Shown: positions 1-10,371 of the stretch, piece by piece
Numbering within the stretch: position 1 is the first letter of the stretch
How the letters are laid out: each line of letters begins with the position of its first letter
NCBI RefSeq assembly: GCF_910577135.1
Contig: NZ_CAJTLL010000023.1
Location: forward strand, 1-23,766
DNA from: an uncultured Helicobacter sp.
Lineage (GTDB): Bacteria; Campylobacterota; Campylobacteria; Campylobacterales; Helicobacteraceae
Length of the DNA: 23,766 bases
Direction: 5' to 3'
Notes under the pieces: model-generated
Databases searched by the model: none
Told to the model about the DNA's origin: nothing
The model's input: only the letters and a program-made list of their open reading frames with translations
Position numbers and translations under genes: made by a program

Positions 1-1557
1 TTGTTGAATGACTTCTCCTGTTTTACCACTTACATTTTGCATAGATGAAGTAATCTCTTCTACAGCTTGAGCAGTTTCTCGCAAAGATTGCACCTGTTTT
101 TTTGAGCTTTCACTTAATCCATTAGTAGAAGCTTCCAAATCTTTTGCTTTGTCATTAAGCTTTTGTGCAAAATCAAGGCTTGCAACAAGCATTTTGCGTA
201 TCTCCGCGCCCAAATCAAAAACGCCTTGATTCATTGTTTGCAATTCACCCTCTAATGCGCTAATAATATCCGTATCCTGCTTAATGTAGTTATTATCAGC
301 ATATCTTTGCAAAACGCTAAGAATATGCGATATATTGTGATTAAGCGAATGTAGCATCTCATTGAGTAAATCACCAAGTTGGTTGATTTGCGGATTATGC
401 GCATTTGAGGTAATTTGCAAATGCAAATACCCACGTTTGATTTGCTCTACCGCCTTAGAAAATGCCTCTAGGCTATGATTATCCTGTAAAATATTTTTTT
501 GCACACTCTCTACATTTTGCCCAATGACTTCTGCCATTTCTTGAAACTCATCTTTACTGCGCAAAACAAGGGGTTTTGTCTCCTTATTTTTATGATTTAA
601 AAACGCAAAAAATTCAAGTAGGTATACCTTAATAAGCCCAATAGGTCTAAGCAGATAACGCAATAGCAAATAAAGAGCAACGATAAGAAAAGTAGCAAAA
701 ATAATAAGCATTGTGAAAATAGGCATATTATTATCATACACCTTATTTATAATGCTCTCTTGTGGAATAATTGAGCAGAGCAGCCATTGTGTTTGAGCGT
801 GAATCTTACAAGTGGCAATATCACTATTAAGGATAAAATGCTCCTCTTGCGAATTAAAATAGCTTAGAATTTTTTGAGACATATCATCACTTGTTAGCAG
901 CTTTTCTTCATTAATATGACTTACATAGCGTCCCTTAGAATCAAGGATGATCACATTTTCAGCCATATTTTCCTCTATAGATTTAGCCGTATGAATATAT
1001 TTATTAAGCGATTTAAGCGCAATATCTGCACTTGCCACACCCACAAATTTACCATTCATTATTAATGGCGCAGAAAAGCCAAAAACGGGAATCTTATACG
1101 AAGTCTGGATCCACGGCTCCCCCAGCACTTCATCTTTAAGTGAAGTCTTAGGGATAGAAAACCAGCTGCGACTTCGAGGGTCATATTCATCGCTAGCATA
1201 GGTGTGATTGCCATTACTTCGTAGCATTCTACCATTAGATTCTAAGCCGATGTAAGCGAGGTTGAAATCTCCTGCAGTTTGGATAAGCTTTAGATTCTGA
1301 ATCATTTGACTCTCATTCAAACCACTTCCTAGTGCTTCTTGTGCGAGAGAATAAATGAGGCGCTTTTTTTCATCAACATAAACTGTTATAAGACTCTCTA
1401 ATTGAGCAATCTTCTTTTCTTGTGCATCATATTCTATATGAGTAATCGTCTGCTTTGTCCCAAAATAGACAAAATATGCCAATACCCCAAAGCTAATAAG
1501 CACCAAAATCGTGGTGCTTAGCGATACCTTTGCGTTAATACCCAAAGCAAACTTCAT
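1..1557 (-). CDS. Methyl-accepting chemotaxis protein, dCache sensor type (partial, C-terminus outside window)
   Basis: This is an inner-membrane chemoreceptor that would signal to CheA/CheW and the flagellar motor. Reading in from the window edge there are 519 open codons. They show TM1 at about residues 7-29, a periplasmic sensor with the dCache-type DPRSRSWF stretch, and TM2 at about 278-303 (MPIFTMLIIF...). A HAMP-like linker follows, then the start of the signalling helix (AQAVEEITSSMQNVSGKTGE) at the very edge. The start is ATG at 1557, with a strong AAGGAGG ribosome site at 1567-1573. The kinase-interaction tip lies outside the window. The ligand cannot be read from the sequence. The gene stands alone, divergent from the DinB-like gene. 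The assignment is confident at family level only. Confidence 0.93.
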   Translation of the reverse strand, partial: MKFALGINAKVSLSTTILVLISFGVLAYFVYFGTKQTITHIEYDAQEKKIAQLESLITVYVDEKKRLIYSLAQEALGSGLNESQMIQNLKLIQTAGDFNLAYIGLESNGRMLRSNGNHTYASDEYDPRSRSWFSIPKTSLKDEVLGEPWIQTSYKIPVFGFSAPLIMNGKFVGVASADIALKSLNKYIHTAKSIEENMAENVIILDSKGRYVSHINEEKLLTSDDMSQKILSYFNSQEEHFILNSDIATCKIHAQTQWLLCSIIPQESIINKVYDNNMPIFTMLIIFATFLIVALYLLLRYLLRPIGLIKVYLLEFFAFLNHKNKETKPLVLRSKDEFQEMAEVIGQNVESVQKNILQDNHSLEAFSKAVEQIKRGYLHLQITSNAHNPQINQLGDLLNEMLHSLNHNISHILSVLQRYADNNYIKQDTDIISALEGELQTMNQGVFDLGAEIRKMLVASLDFAQKLNDKAKDLEASTNGLSESSKKQVQSLRETAQAVEEITSSMQNVSGKTGEVIQQ

Positions 1558-1642
1558 ACTTAAACCCCTCCTTTTTCTATATAGCAAAAGTAAAATATGC
1601 CAAACATTTATTCTTTACTTCGCTCACATAATACAATGAATA

Positions 1643-1678
1643 CAATAAAATTGCGCTTAACAATAAAATTGCGCTTAA
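1643..1678. repeat. 18-bp tandem duplication in the MCP upstream region
   Basis: The unit caataaaattgcgcttaa occurs twice head to tail (1643-1660 and 1661-1678) with no mismatch. It lies in the 334-bp AT-rich gap between the divergent chemoreceptor and DinB-like genes. The rest of the gap shows no gene; only weak -10-like AT boxes are visible. The duplication is 86 bp upstream of the chemoreceptor start, so it could affect that promoter, but nothing in the sequence proves a role. Confidence 0.9.
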
Positions 1679-1804
1679 GAGTAGAATAAATTTTCCTACT
1701 TTTTTGTAGAAATACCATAATTTTACGCATAAATAATATTTTATAGCAATATTTCATATACTCTTTACTTTGTGTAGATTCTTATTCATAAATTTTATTG
1801 ATAA

Positions 1805-1815
1805 TATGATAGAAT
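1805..1815 (+). promoter_or_regulatory. Possible -10 element for the DinB-like gene
   Basis: TATGATAGAAT contains two overlapping 5-of-6 matches to TATAAT, about 80 bases before the start codon. The same string occurs on the minus strand upstream of the pseA-like gene (15900-15910). This organism group often lacks a -35 box and none is seen here. The call is weak. Confidence 0.3.
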
Positions 1816-1891
1816 CCAGCGCTTTTTACCATAGCAAAAATATCAAGCTACTGATAAAAATCCATAAATGAACACACCACAAGGAGAACAA

Positions 1892-2428
1892 ATGAAAGAA
1901 GCACTTTTACTTCAGGCAAAGTATAACAAAATGGCAGACAAAGCTATGTTTGATGTATTCAAAAATGTAGCCCAAAATGGCAAAAAAGCAGAACTCTATA
2001 AAGATTGCGGCTTGTATTACAAAAGTATTATGCACACTGCTGCACATAGCTGCGTGGGAGCTATTGGACTATTTCTAGGGCAAGTGAGCGCATTACTAGG
2101 GGATAAAAATCCTAAAATACAGGAGCTACTTACATACCTAGAGCCCAATTTCACGCTTAAAGAAAGTATCATAGAGGACATTGAGGCTTTCAGCGCATTA
2201 CAAGAGCAAGTCAATGAGGCGATTATAAAGAGTATTGAAAGCACAAATGATTTTAGCAAAATTGAAACTTTGCAGCTAGGCAAAGACTTTCGCATAAGCA
2301 AAAGCAGAGCGCATTTGATACTAGGATTACTCAATCACGCCACTCACCACAGAGGTAATATCGCCGGTGCACTCGATATGCTTGGTATTGAAAATGACTT
2401 TGCAGGAATGCTCGCCCTTGAACTCTAA
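1892..2428 (+). CDS. DinB-family (DinB/YfiT-like four-helix) putative metal-dependent protein
   Basis: This 178-residue protein has the DinB-fold metal triad pattern: H48 (with H52 nearby) in IMHTAAHS, and the C-terminal NHATHHRGN motif at 148-155, in which H149, H152 and H153 are candidate ligands. Family members are small metal-binding helix-bundle enzymes, some of them thiol-dependent transferases or hydrolases; the substrate here is unknown. I chose ATG 1892 over ATG 1868, eight codons upstream, because AAGGAG at 1881-1886 sits five bases before it and nothing suitable precedes 1868. The gene converges with the aminotransferase on the other strand, with only 15 bases between the stops and no obvious terminator. 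Confidence 0.85.
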   Translation: MKEALLLQAKYNKMADKAMFDVFKNVAQNGKKAELYKDCGLYYKSIMHTAAHSCVGAIGLFLGQVSALLGDKNPKIQELLTYLEPNFTLKESIIEDIEAFSALQEQVNEAIIKSIESTNDFSKIETLQLGKDFRISKSRAHLILGLLNHATHHRGNIAGALDMLGIENDFAGMLALEL

Positions 2429-2443
2429 GCTTTGTGCTAGATT

Positions 2444-3535
2444 CTATGGCTTAAAGTGATTAATACTATCAACCACGATTTGCACTTCTTCATCACTCAT
2501 CACAGGGCTTATAGGCAGAGATAGCACTTCTTTGTGAATGCGCTCTGTGATAGGCAAATACAAATGGCTATATTCCTTATAAGCCTCTTGCTTATGCGGC
2601 GGGATAGGATAATGGATAAGCGTTTGAATCTGCCTCTCTTGCAAATATTTTTGAAGTTTTTCTCTATGCATACAACGCACGACAAACAAATGCCACACAT
2701 GCCCTTCCTCACTTTTACATTGAGGCAAAACAATATGTGTATTATCAATATGTGTGCGATAATAATGCGCTATCTCCCGCCGCCTTGCATTATCGCTATC
2801 AAGCATTTTTAGCTTAATGCGTAAAAATGCCGCTTGTAGCTCATCAAGCCTTGAATTTAGCCCTTTGTAGAGATTCTCATATTTGATATGTGAGCCATAA
2901 TTTCCAAATGCGCGAATCTTATCCGCAAGGGTTTTGTGCTTTGTGGTAACCGCCCCGCCATCGCCAAGGGCGCCTAGATTCTTACCCGGATAGAATGAGA
3001 ATCCACTCACATCGCCCAATGTCCCTGCCCTCTTGCCTTGATACATAGCTCCGTGCGCTTGAGCGCTATCCTCGATGATATAAAGATTATGCTTCTTAGC
3101 AATCTCCCATATTTTCTGCATTTCTACAACCTGCCCGTAAAGATGCACGACAAGGATTGCCTTTGTCTGTGGCGTGATGTGAGATTCTATCAAATGCGGA
3201 TTGATATTATAAGTAGCAATGTCTGGCTCGACAAGCACGGGAGTGCAGCTATTATCGGAAATGGCTAAAATAGAGGCGATATAGGTATTTGCAGGAGCAA
3301 TGACCTGATCTCCTATGCCTAAGCCAAGTGCCTTAATGCTAAGTCGCAATGCGTCCAAGCCATTTGCACAGCCTACGCTATGCTCCACCCCGCAATAGTT
3401 GCTAAACTCCCGCTCAAAAGCCTTGTTTTGCTCCCCCATCACATACCAGCCGCTATCAAGAACCTCCCCAAATGCAGAATCTAGCTCCTTTTGAAATCTT
3501 TGATTAATTTTATGTAAATCCAAAAACGTAATCAT
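2444..3535 (-). CDS. fdtB: DegT/DnrJ/EryC1/StrS sugar aminotransferase, probably dTDP-3-keto-6-deoxyhexose 3-aminotransferase (FdtB/QdtB type)
   Basis: This is a PLP-dependent sugar aminotransferase of 363 residues, the usual family length. The internal-aldimine lysine is probably K185 in [26 protein letters not shown] (155-163) is the typical cofactor-contact region, with D156. ANGLDALRL near 57 is the phosphate-binding segment. It is the last gene of rmlA-rmlB-ketoisomerase-aminotransferase, so the likely reaction is transfer of an amino group to C3 of the dTDP-3-keto sugar, giving dTDP-Fuc3N or dTDP-Qui3N. Which epimer forms cannot be told from sequence. No acetyl- or formyltransferase follows; any N-acyl step must be encoded elsewhere. 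The ATG follows an AAAGG site. Confidence 0.85.
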   Translation of the reverse strand: MITFLDLHKINQRFQKELDSAFGEVLDSGWYVMGEQNKAFEREFSNYCGVEHSVGCANGLDALRLSIKALGLGIGDQVIAPANTYIASILAISDNSCTPVLVEPDIATYNINPHLIESHITPQTKAILVVHLYGQVVEMQKIWEIAKKHNLYIIEDSAQAHGAMYQGKRAGTLGDVSGFSFYPGKNLGALGDGGAVTTKHKTLADKIRAFGNYGSHIKYENLYKGLNSRLDELQAAFLRIKLKMLDSDNARRREIAHYYRTHIDNTHIVLPQCKSEEGHVWHLFVVRCMHREKLQKYLQERQIQTLIHYPIPPHKQEAYKEYSHLYLPITERIHKEVLSLPISPVMSDEEVQIVVDSINHFKP

Positions 3536-3565
3536 CGCACCAACCTTTCATCTCTCTATCATAGC

Positions 3566-3967
3566 TTAATCTCTCATTTTCGCAATGCCGCAAAAGCGCT
3601 CATACTCGTAAATATATTCATCTTTATCATAATAGCTATCGCTTAATACAAGCAAGACACAATCCTTAGAAAAATCATACATCTTTTTCCACATCATTGC
3701 GCCTAAGAATAAACCCTGCCTAGGATTATCAAGGATAAATCTCTCTTGCTTCCTGCCATTATCCACCTCTATGGTGCAGCTCCCACATAGTGCGATAAAC
3801 AAAAATTGAGAGATTCTATTGGCGTGCTCACCCCTACTTCCACCACTTGGGACACCAAAGATATAAAACACCCTTTTAATCTCAAAAGGACAATTTACAT
3901 TATTTTGCAATGCTACTAACACCGAATCTTTATCATTAAAAAATGAAAAATCTATAAGCTGATACAC
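3566..3967 (-). CDS. fdtA: Sugar 3,4-ketoisomerase (FdtA/QdtA/WxcM-like cupin)
   Basis: A 133-residue single cupin domain with the family segments RVFYIFGVPSGGSRGEHANR (32-51), FLFIALCGSCTIEVDNG and GLFLGAMMWKKMYDFS. Family members convert dTDP-4-keto-6-deoxyglucose to the 3-keto isomer, which fits a position between rmlB and the C3 aminotransferase. The start is GTG at 3967, two bases after the rmlB stop, so translation is probably coupled; AGAGG just before it may serve as ribosome site. In the core motif H48 is kept, but the position that is a second histidine in HAH-type homologues reads N50 (HAN). I believe both versions exist in the family, so I do not treat this as inactivating. The stereochemistry of the product is unresolved. 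Confidence 0.8.
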   Translation of the reverse strand: MYQLIDFSFFNDKDSVLVALQNNVNCPFEIKRVFYIFGVPSGGSRGEHANRISQFLFIALCGSCTIEVDNGRKQERFILDNPRQGLFLGAMMWKKMYDFSKDCVLLVLSDSYYDKDEYIYEYERFCGIAKMRD

Positions 3968-3969
3968 CT

Positions 3970-4980
3970 CTAGCCCCTATATTTATGAATATACCAATCA
4001 ATGGTTTGAGCTATGCCACTCTCAAGGCTCTCACTAGGTTTCCAATCTAAGAACTTATGAATCTTGCTAAAATCTATCGCATATCGCCTATCGTGTCCTG
4101 CCCTATCCTGCACAAAGGTAATCTGCTCCTTGTAGCTTGTCTCCTTAGGGTATTTTTCATCTAAAACCTTACAAATCATTTGCGCGAGCTCTATATTGCT
4201 CTTTTCATTGCCTCCACCGATATTAAAGCTCTCTCCAAAATAGCAAGAGTGAAACACCACATCAATTCCACGACAATGATCCTTCACAAAAAGCCAATCG
4301 CGCACATTTTTGCCATCACCATAAATAGGTATTGACTTCCCTTGCAGTGCGTTACGAATAATTGTAGGGATAAGCTTTTCATCGTGCTGCTTAGGACCAT
4401 AGTTATTTGAGCAATTTGTCATTAGCGTCTTTAGCCCATACGTATGGAAATACGCCCTCACAAGCATATCGCTCCCCGCCTTTGAAGCAGAATAAGGCGA
4501 GTTTGGCGCATAAGGGGTGCTTTCTGTGAAATATCCACTCTCGCCCAAAGAGCCATATACCTCATCGGTGCTAATATGATGAAATACCGCATTTTCCTTG
4601 CCACTCTTAGGACAATGTGGCGCATTAAACCAGCTTAAATACGCATTATGTAAAAGGTTAAAAGTCCCATTGACATTAGTTTGCACAAATTTTGAAGGAG
4701 TAGCGATAGAATTATCCACGTGAGATTCCGCAGCGAAGTGAATCACCGCCTCAATATTATATCTTGCAAAAATATCCTTTACCAGCCCCTCATCGCAAAT
4801 ATTACCCTCTATAAATGCATAGTTTGCATAAGATTCTATGTCTTTTAGATTTGCCAAATCCCCAGCATAAGTGAGCAAATCTAAATTGATAAGGAAATAT
4901 TGCGGATATTTGCGTAAAAAGTAGTTTATAAAATTACTACCGATAAACCCTGCTCCACCAGTGATAAGAATATGCTTCAT
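3970..4980 (-). CDS. rmlB: dTDP-glucose 4,6-dehydratase
   Basis: An NAD-dependent extended SDR enzyme that turns dTDP-glucose into dTDP-4-keto-6-deoxyglucose in the cytoplasm. The 336 residues show the Rossmann glycine motif GGAGFIG (8-14), the catalytic TDE triplet at 138-140 and the YSASK pair Y163/K167. [11 protein letters not shown] near 81-91 is the family signature. The start ATG overlaps the rmlA stop by four bases (ATGA), so the two are translationally coupled. No rmlC or rmlD follows. Instead the ketoisomerase and aminotransferase come next, so this copy feeds an amino sugar and not rhamnose. Confidence 0.95.
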   Translation of the reverse strand: MKHILITGGAGFIGSNFINYFLRKYPQYFLINLDLLTYAGDLANLKDIESYANYAFIEGNICDEGLVKDIFARYNIEAVIHFAAESHVDNSIATPSKFVQTNVNGTFNLLHNAYLSWFNAPHCPKSGKENAVFHHISTDEVYGSLGESGYFTESTPYAPNSPYSASKAGSDMLVRAYFHTYGLKTLMTNCSNNYGPKQHDEKLIPTIIRNALQGKSIPIYGDGKNVRDWLFVKDHCRGIDVVFHSCYFGESFNIGGGNEKSNIELAQMICKVLDEKYPKETSYKEQITFVQDRAGHDRRYAIDFSKIHKFLDWKPSESLESGIAQTIDWYIHKYRG

Positions 4981-5867
4981 TCTCGCTCCATATAAGGAGA
5001 TTCTATGATAGCGCGTAAATACTGCCCATAGCCACTTTTATCAAGGAAATCAGCCCTTTGCAAAAGCTTTTTCTCATCTATCCAGCCATTATAATAGGCG
5101 ATTTCCTCCAAGCACGCGATTTTATACCCCTGCCGTAGCTCTATGGTCTGCACGAATGTCGCTGCATCAATAAGACTATCGTGTGTACCTGTATCAAGCC
5201 ACGCAAAGCCCCGCCCCAATGTTTGTGCCATAAGTTTGCCCTTTTGAAGATAGGCAAGATTCACATCTGTAATCTCTAGCTCTCCTCGTGGGCTTGGGCG
5301 GAGCGTTTTAGCAATGCTAATCGCCTCATTATCATAAAAATACAATCCCGTTACAGCAAAATTACTCTTTGGTTTAGAGGGCTTTTCCTCAATGCTTATC
5401 ACACGCTCTTGTGAATCTAGCTCCGCCACACCAAAGCGATGAGGGTCTTTCACAGGATAGGGGAAAATCGTCGCCTTACCTTGTTTTGCCGCTTCTTTTG
5501 CCTCAAGGAGCATAGGGGTAAAGCCCTGCCCATAGAAAATATTATCCCCTAAAATCAAGGCTATATCATCATCTTTGATAAAATCCTCCGCTAAGATTAA
5601 GCCCTGTGCCAAGCCATCGGGGGAGGTTTGCACACAATACTCTATATGCATTCCTAGCCAATCACCATTCCCAAAAATCTCTTTAAATCTAGGCGTATCC
5701 TTTGGTGTGGAGATAATCAACACTTCTTTAATACCTGCTAACATCAGCACAGAGAGTGGATAATACACCATAGGCTTATCATACACAGGTAGAAGCTGCT
5801 TTGAGAGCATCAATGTGCTAGGATAAAGCCTTGTACCGCTACCCCCGGCTAAGATAATGCCCTTCAT
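4977..5867 (-). CDS. rmlA: Glucose-1-phosphate thymidylyltransferase
   Basis: This enzyme makes dTDP-glucose from glucose-1-phosphate and dTTP, the entry step for the cluster. It has 296 residues, the normal length. The N-terminal [11 protein letters not shown] motif and the [17 protein letters not shown] segment bind the nucleotide and sugar phosphate. [10 protein letters not shown] and [13 protein letters not shown] are further family signatures. ATG 5867 is preceded by AAGGAG and AGAGGT. It begins 36 bases after lepA on the same strand, so it may be transcribed with lepA; no separate promoter stands out. Confidence 0.95.
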   Translation of the reverse strand: MKGIILAGGSGTRLYPSTLMLSKQLLPVYDKPMVYYPLSVLMLAGIKEVLIISTPKDTPRFKEIFGNGDWLGMHIEYCVQTSPDGLAQGLILAEDFIKDDDIALILGDNIFYGQGFTPMLLEAKEAAKQGKATIFPYPVKDPHRFGVAELDSQERVISIEEKPSKPKSNFAVTGLYFYDNEAISIAKTLRPSPRGELEITDVNLAYLQKGKLMAQTLGRGFAWLDTGTHDSLIDAATFVQTIELRQGYKIACLEEIAYYNGWIDEKKLLQRADFLDKSGYGQYLRAIIESPYMERE

Positions 5868-5903
5868 ACCTCTTTGCTCCTTGTCTTTATATTTCCCATA
5901 ATC

Positions 5904-7706
5904 CTACCCATCAATCTTTAACACCGCTAAAAATGCCTCTTGAGGTAGCTCTACCCTGCCGATAGCTTTCATTCTCTTTTTGCCCTCTTTTTGCTTTTCT
6001 AGTAGCTTTCTCTTACGCGTTATATCACCACCATAGCACTTTGCCGTTACATTCTTTCCCATAGATTTCACCGTCTCTCGCGCGATGATTTTACTCCCCA
6101 CACTCGCTTGAATCGCCACTTCAAAAAGTTGCCTTGGGACAATCTCTTTCATCGATTCTACCAATGCTCTGCCCTTTTCATAGCTTTTTTGCCTATCTAC
6201 GATGATAGATAAGGCATCAACAACCTCTCCCGCCACGCGTATATCAAGGCGCACCAAATCCCCCTGCCTATACCCGATAGGCTCATAATCAAAACTCGCA
6301 TATCCCTTCGTGCAGGACTTTAGCTTATCATAAAAATCCATTACAATCTCATTACTCGGCAGAGCATACACAAGCATAACACGTGATTGCGTGAGGTAAT
6401 CCATTTTTTCCTGCACCCCGCGGCGGTTTGACAATAGAGTGATAACATTCCCCACATATTCGCTAGGAGTGATAATACTCGCCTTTACATAAGGTTCATA
6501 GATAGATTCTATCTTTTGGACTTCGGGCAGCTCACTAGGATTTTGCACTAACACCTTAGAACCATCGGTTAAATACACTTCATATACCACCGTTGGCGCA
6601 GTAGCGATAAGTGAGAGATTAAACTCCCGCTCTAATCGCTCTTTCACCACCTCCATATGCAAAAGCCCTAAGAATCCCACGCGGAAGCCAAAGCCTAGAG
6701 CTACGCTTGTTTCAGGCTCAAAGCTAAGGGCAGAATCATTAAGTTTAAGCCTATGTAGCGCGTCCCGCAATTCCTCAAATTTATCTGTTTCAATAGGATA
6801 GATTCCAGCAAATACAAAGGGCTTAGCCGGTCTAAAACCACTTATGGCTACATCTGTTGGTGTTTTCGCATCGGTTATCGTATCGCCCACTGCCATATCA
6901 GTGAGCGTTTTTAGCCCAAGTGAGATAATGCCAATCTCACCGCAAAGAATACTCTGCGTGGGAATTTTCTGCACCGGGTGAGGATAATATAAGCCCAGCA
7001 CCTCATATTTTTTGCCACTGCTCATCATCTGCACTTCCTGCCCTACGTGCAACGCGCCATCTTTGATACGCACTAATGCCAAAGCCCCCAAATAGTTATC
7101 AAACCAACTATCATAGATAAGAGCCTTTGTAGGGACATTCTCATCACCACTTGGAGCAGGTATATGCTCTATAATATGCTCAATTAAGGCTTTTATACCC
7201 TCTCCACTCTTTGCACTTACCTTTAGTGCGTTCTTGCAGCTTAAGCCAATGGTAGATTCTATATCCTCACACACGCGTTCAGGGTCTGCTGCGGGTAAAT
7301 CGATTTTATTAATCACAGGGATAATTTCTAAATCATTTTCCATTGCAATATACACATTTGCAATAGTTTGCGCCTCTACGCCTTGACTTGCATCAACTAC
7401 GAGCAATGCCCCCTCACACGATGTAAGAGAGCGCGACACCTCATAGCTAAAATCCACGTGTCCGGGCGTATCGATAAGATTCAAAATATAGGTTTGCCCT
7501 TTGTATGGGTAGCTTAGACGCACTGATTGCGCCTTAATGGTGATGCCTCGCTCCTTTTCAATATCCATAGTATCCATAATCTGCGCTTTCATCTCGCGCT
7601 CACTCACCGCCCCACACTCCTGTATGAGCCTATCAGCAAGTGTAGATTTGCCGTGATCAATATGAGCGATAATAGAAAAATTGCGAATATGGCTTTGCGT
7701 AGTCAT
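5904..7706 (-). CDS. lepA: Translation elongation factor 4 (LepA), ribosome back-translocating GTPase
   Basis: A 600-residue protein, the normal length. The GTPase motifs are in order: AHIDHGKST (G1), RGITI (G2), DTPGHVDF (G3), NKID (G4) and SAKSG (G5). EF-G-like domains and the LepA C-terminal part follow, with [16 protein letters not shown] near the end. LepA acts on stalled or mistranslocated ribosomes. A TTG at 7724 would extend the frame by six residues, but ATG 7706 has AGAGGTG just upstream and gives the family N-terminus ([16 protein letters not shown]). It is a core gene; the genes downstream on the same strand are accessory sugar genes. Confidence 0.97.
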   Translation of the reverse strand: MTTQSHIRNFSIIAHIDHGKSTLADRLIQECGAVSEREMKAQIMDTMDIEKERGITIKAQSVRLSYPYKGQTYILNLIDTPGHVDFSYEVSRSLTSCEGALLVVDASQGVEAQTIANVYIAMENDLEIIPVINKIDLPAADPERVCEDIESTIGLSCKNALKVSAKSGEGIKALIEHIIEHIPAPSGDENVPTKALIYDSWFDNYLGALALVRIKDGALHVGQEVQMMSSGKKYEVLGLYYPHPVQKIPTQSILCGEIGIISLGLKTLTDMAVGDTITDAKTPTDVAISGFRPAKPFVFAGIYPIETDKFEELRDALHRLKLNDSALSFEPETSVALGFGFRVGFLGLLHMEVVKERLEREFNLSLIATAPTVVYEVYLTDGSKVLVQNPSELPEVQKIESIYEPYVKASIITPSEYVGNVITLLSNRRGVQEKMDYLTQSRVMLVYALPSNEIVMDFYDKLKSCTKGYASFDYEPIGYRQGDLVRLDIRVAGEVVDALSIIVDRQKSYEKGRALVESMKEIVPRQLFEVAIQASVGSKIIARETVKSMGKNVTAKCYGGDITRKRKLLEKQKEGKKRMKAIGRVELPQEAFLAVLKIDG

Positions 7707-7742
7707 TGCACCTCTTTTTCTCAAAATTTCATCTAAAAAATA

Positions 7743-7752
7743 TATAATTATA
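7743..7752. promoter_or_regulatory. Overlapping divergent -10 boxes between lepA and hsdR
   Basis: The 65-bp gap holds TATAAT on the plus strand (7743-7748) and TATAAT on the minus strand (7752-7747). They overlap by two bases within tatataattata. Each would start transcription about 15-40 bases from its gene. If both are used, polymerase can occupy only one direction at a time. No -35 element is evident, as usual in this group. Confidence 0.5.
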
Positions 7753-7771
7753 CAAGTTTTTTAGAATCTCT

Positions 7772-9769
7772 GTGATAATATCACGGCTCACTTATTTTGT
7801 ATCTTACAAAAGCCTTAAAAATATTCTTGGAGATGAGACGACATATTCTAATAATTTTAACGAAAATACGCGCGTTAAGATTCCATCTTTACTTACACTT
7901 GTCCGCTTAGGTTTTGAATACATATCGCTTAATGACAAAAACACAAAATCAGCTTTCCACAAACAAACAAATATATTCCTTACGAGCTTTCACTCCGCCC
8001 TAAAGAGGCTAAATCCCACCATAAAACAAGAGCATTACTCTAAGATTCTAACGCGCCTTACAGAATTGCTTTCCTTTGATGATAAAGGCGAAAGTTTTTA
8101 CAACGCACTCATTTTAGGGCTAACTAACCACAAAATAGAGGGATTAGGTGCTATAAGCCTTATTGATTGGGATAATAGAGACAATAATGCTTTTGAAGTG
8201 CTTACAGAGCTGCCCTATGGTGGTGATGAAAGCAATATAAACAAGGAAGGCTATCTGCGCTGGAGCTTCCGCCCAGATATTACAATTCTTATCAATGGAC
8301 TGCCCCTTACCTTTGTAGAAGTGAAAATACCAAATAATATTCAAGGTATCCAAGCAGAACTTGAACGTGTCAAAAGGCGATTTAGCGATGAAAGTTTTAA
8401 GCGATATTTTAACCTCACGCAAATGATTGTATATTCTAACAATACAGAGTATAATGAAACCGAGCTTACTCCCATAAATGGCGCATTCTATTCCACAAGC
8501 TATAATCTTAAGCTAAAGCATTTTAGAGAGGAGCTATCTCACACCCTGCCTACACAAGATATTGCACCGCTAGAGACTAACGCTATCAAACAGATTCTAA
8601 AAGATACGAATACTCAAGCTATTCTTAACACGCCAGAATTTCACACAAATACCGCCCTAGACACGCCTACAAACCGCCTTCTTATCTCGCTTTTTTCACA
8701 TCAACGTCTTATGTTTTTCTTACGTTATGGCATAGCCTTTGTGAGAGATAGCCACAGCATACAAAAGCACATTATGCGCTATCCGCAGTTTTTTGCAACC
8801 CTCACTATACAATCTAAACTGCACGATTGGCTTAAGCCTCACCACGAGACAAACACTAAAGATTTAAACATTTCTCATAAAAGAGGCATTATTTGGCACA
8901 CGCAAGGCTCAGGTAAAACCGCGTTAAGCTTCTACGCACTAAGAGCAATAAAAGATTTTTATCAAGCGCACTCTATCACGACAAAATTTTACTTCATCGT
9001 GGATAGGCTAGACTTGCTTCAACAATCCTACAACGAATTTAAAAAACGCGGCTTATCCGTCAAAGCTATAGAATCTAAGCAAGATTTTATCCAAGAACTA
9101 CAATCGCTCAAATGTAATAACACAGAGGGCAGAGATGAAATGATTGTTGTTAATATCCAAAAGTTTAGCGAAGATGCTCTAAGTGTGCCAAATGTTTATC
9201 ATCTTAAAGTCCAACGCATATTTTTCATATTTTTCATAGATGAAGCCCACCGCAGCTATCAGCCCGCGGCTAAGTTTTTCACTCATCTTTTTAATGTCGA
9301 TAAGGAAGCGATTTTCCTCGCGCTCACAGGCACACCTCTACTACAAAGTGCCAAAAGAGAGAAATCCACGCATATTTTTGGGGATTATATCCATAAATAC
9401 TATTATGATTCTTCTATCAAAGATGGCTACATCCTACGTCTTATCAAAGAAGACATACAAAGTAGCTACAAAGCCTCGCTTAATGCCGCCTTTGAGACAC
9501 TTAAAATTGAGCAAGGCTCTTTAAATGCAAGTGCTATCTATGCGCATAAAAATTTCACAACCCCGCTTTGTGAATATATCATAAACGACTTTGCCACAAG
9601 TAGAATCAAACTCGGTGATAACACCATAGGCGCGATGGTTGTATGCCACAGCTCCCAGCAAGCTAAATCTCTCTATGAGATTTCACGCTCTCTTAGTATA
9701 GATTCTCGCTTAAAAGCGGCTATTGCCCCCCCCCCCCAGACACAAACCACATTACAAATGATGGCATAA
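7772..9769 (+). pseudogene. hsdR: Type I restriction enzyme R subunit HsdR, part 1 of 3 (nuclease and first helicase half), out of frame after a C12 tract
   Basis: HsdR is the ATP-dependent translocase and nuclease of a type I restriction complex. This part has the PD-(D/E)xK nuclease core (RPDITILINGLPLTFVEVK, about residues 168-185), Walker A QGSGKTA at about 378-384, DEAH at about 490 and LALTGTP (motif III) at about 516. The start is GTG 7772; it has no clear ribosome site, so the exact start is uncertain. At C12 (9726-9737) the frame is lost and translation ends 12 codons later. Thirteen or ten C residues would join it to part 2, giving a smooth reading APPPPDTNHITNDG. This is the usual design of a slippage switch, here in the OFF state. 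A second lesion downstream would still block full length. Confidence 0.88.
9726..9737 (+). repeat. C12 homopolymer, phase-variation tract in hsdR
   Basis: Twelve consecutive C in the sense strand, 651 codons into hsdR. Twelve gives a premature stop; 13 or 10 restores the frame. It is the only one of the six long tracts that reads C on the plus strand. Confidence 0.93.
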
Positions 9770-10371
9770 ATGATAGTTTAGAATCTACAAGCCCCTTAAG
9801 ATTCACAACTGCCCTTATTCTGCACGATACATTAGACGTAGGCACTTATATAGAATCTTTCAAAAATGGCAAGATTGATATTATCTTTGTCTATGCTATG
9901 CTGCTTACAGGCTTTGACACCCCAAGATTAAAGAAGCTCTATCTCTGCCGCGAGGCAAAAGAGCATAATCTCCTCCAAACCCTAACGCGTGTCAATCGCC
10001 CATACAAAAACTTTCATTATGGCTATGTGGTGGATTTTGCAGATATTGATAAAGAATTTGACAAGACCAACAAAGCCTATTGGGACGAGCTAAGCAATGA
10101 GCTAGATGATGAGAAAGAAACGTATAGCAAACTTTTTAAAACCCAAGAGGAGATAGCCCAAGAATTGCAAGAGATAAACCAAACCTTATGGGAATACGAC
10201 ACGCACAATGCAGAAGTCTTCGCAACTCAAATCCAAAATCTCCCTAAAGCTGATATACACGAGCTAAAATCCGCTATTAATAACGCCGCAGCACTCTATA
10301 ATCTCATCACCATACAAGGCTATGACACGCTTAAAAACAAGCTTGATTCCACACCTTTGCTAAACTCCTAA
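9739..10371 (+). pseudogene. hsdR: HsdR part 2 of 3 (second helicase half), frame 1
   Basis: This frame is open from the C tract to 10371 and contains helicase C-terminal motifs, for example LLTGFDTPRLKKLYL (motif V region) and QTLTRVNRPYKNFHYGYVVDFADI (motif VI and following HsdR signature). There is no good ribosome site at the internal ATG 9898, so separate translation is unlikely. It ends in KNKLDSTPLLNS and a stop. The stop results from a second shift near 10345, because the next frame continues the family pattern (LDFHTFAKLLKVLDRR). One extra T in gattcc (10345-10350) would join them. Confidence 0.85.

Noticed and set aside
1868..1891. Upstream ATG adding eight residues to the DinB-like protein
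   Set aside because: The AAGGAG site lies inside this extension and points to ATG 1892.
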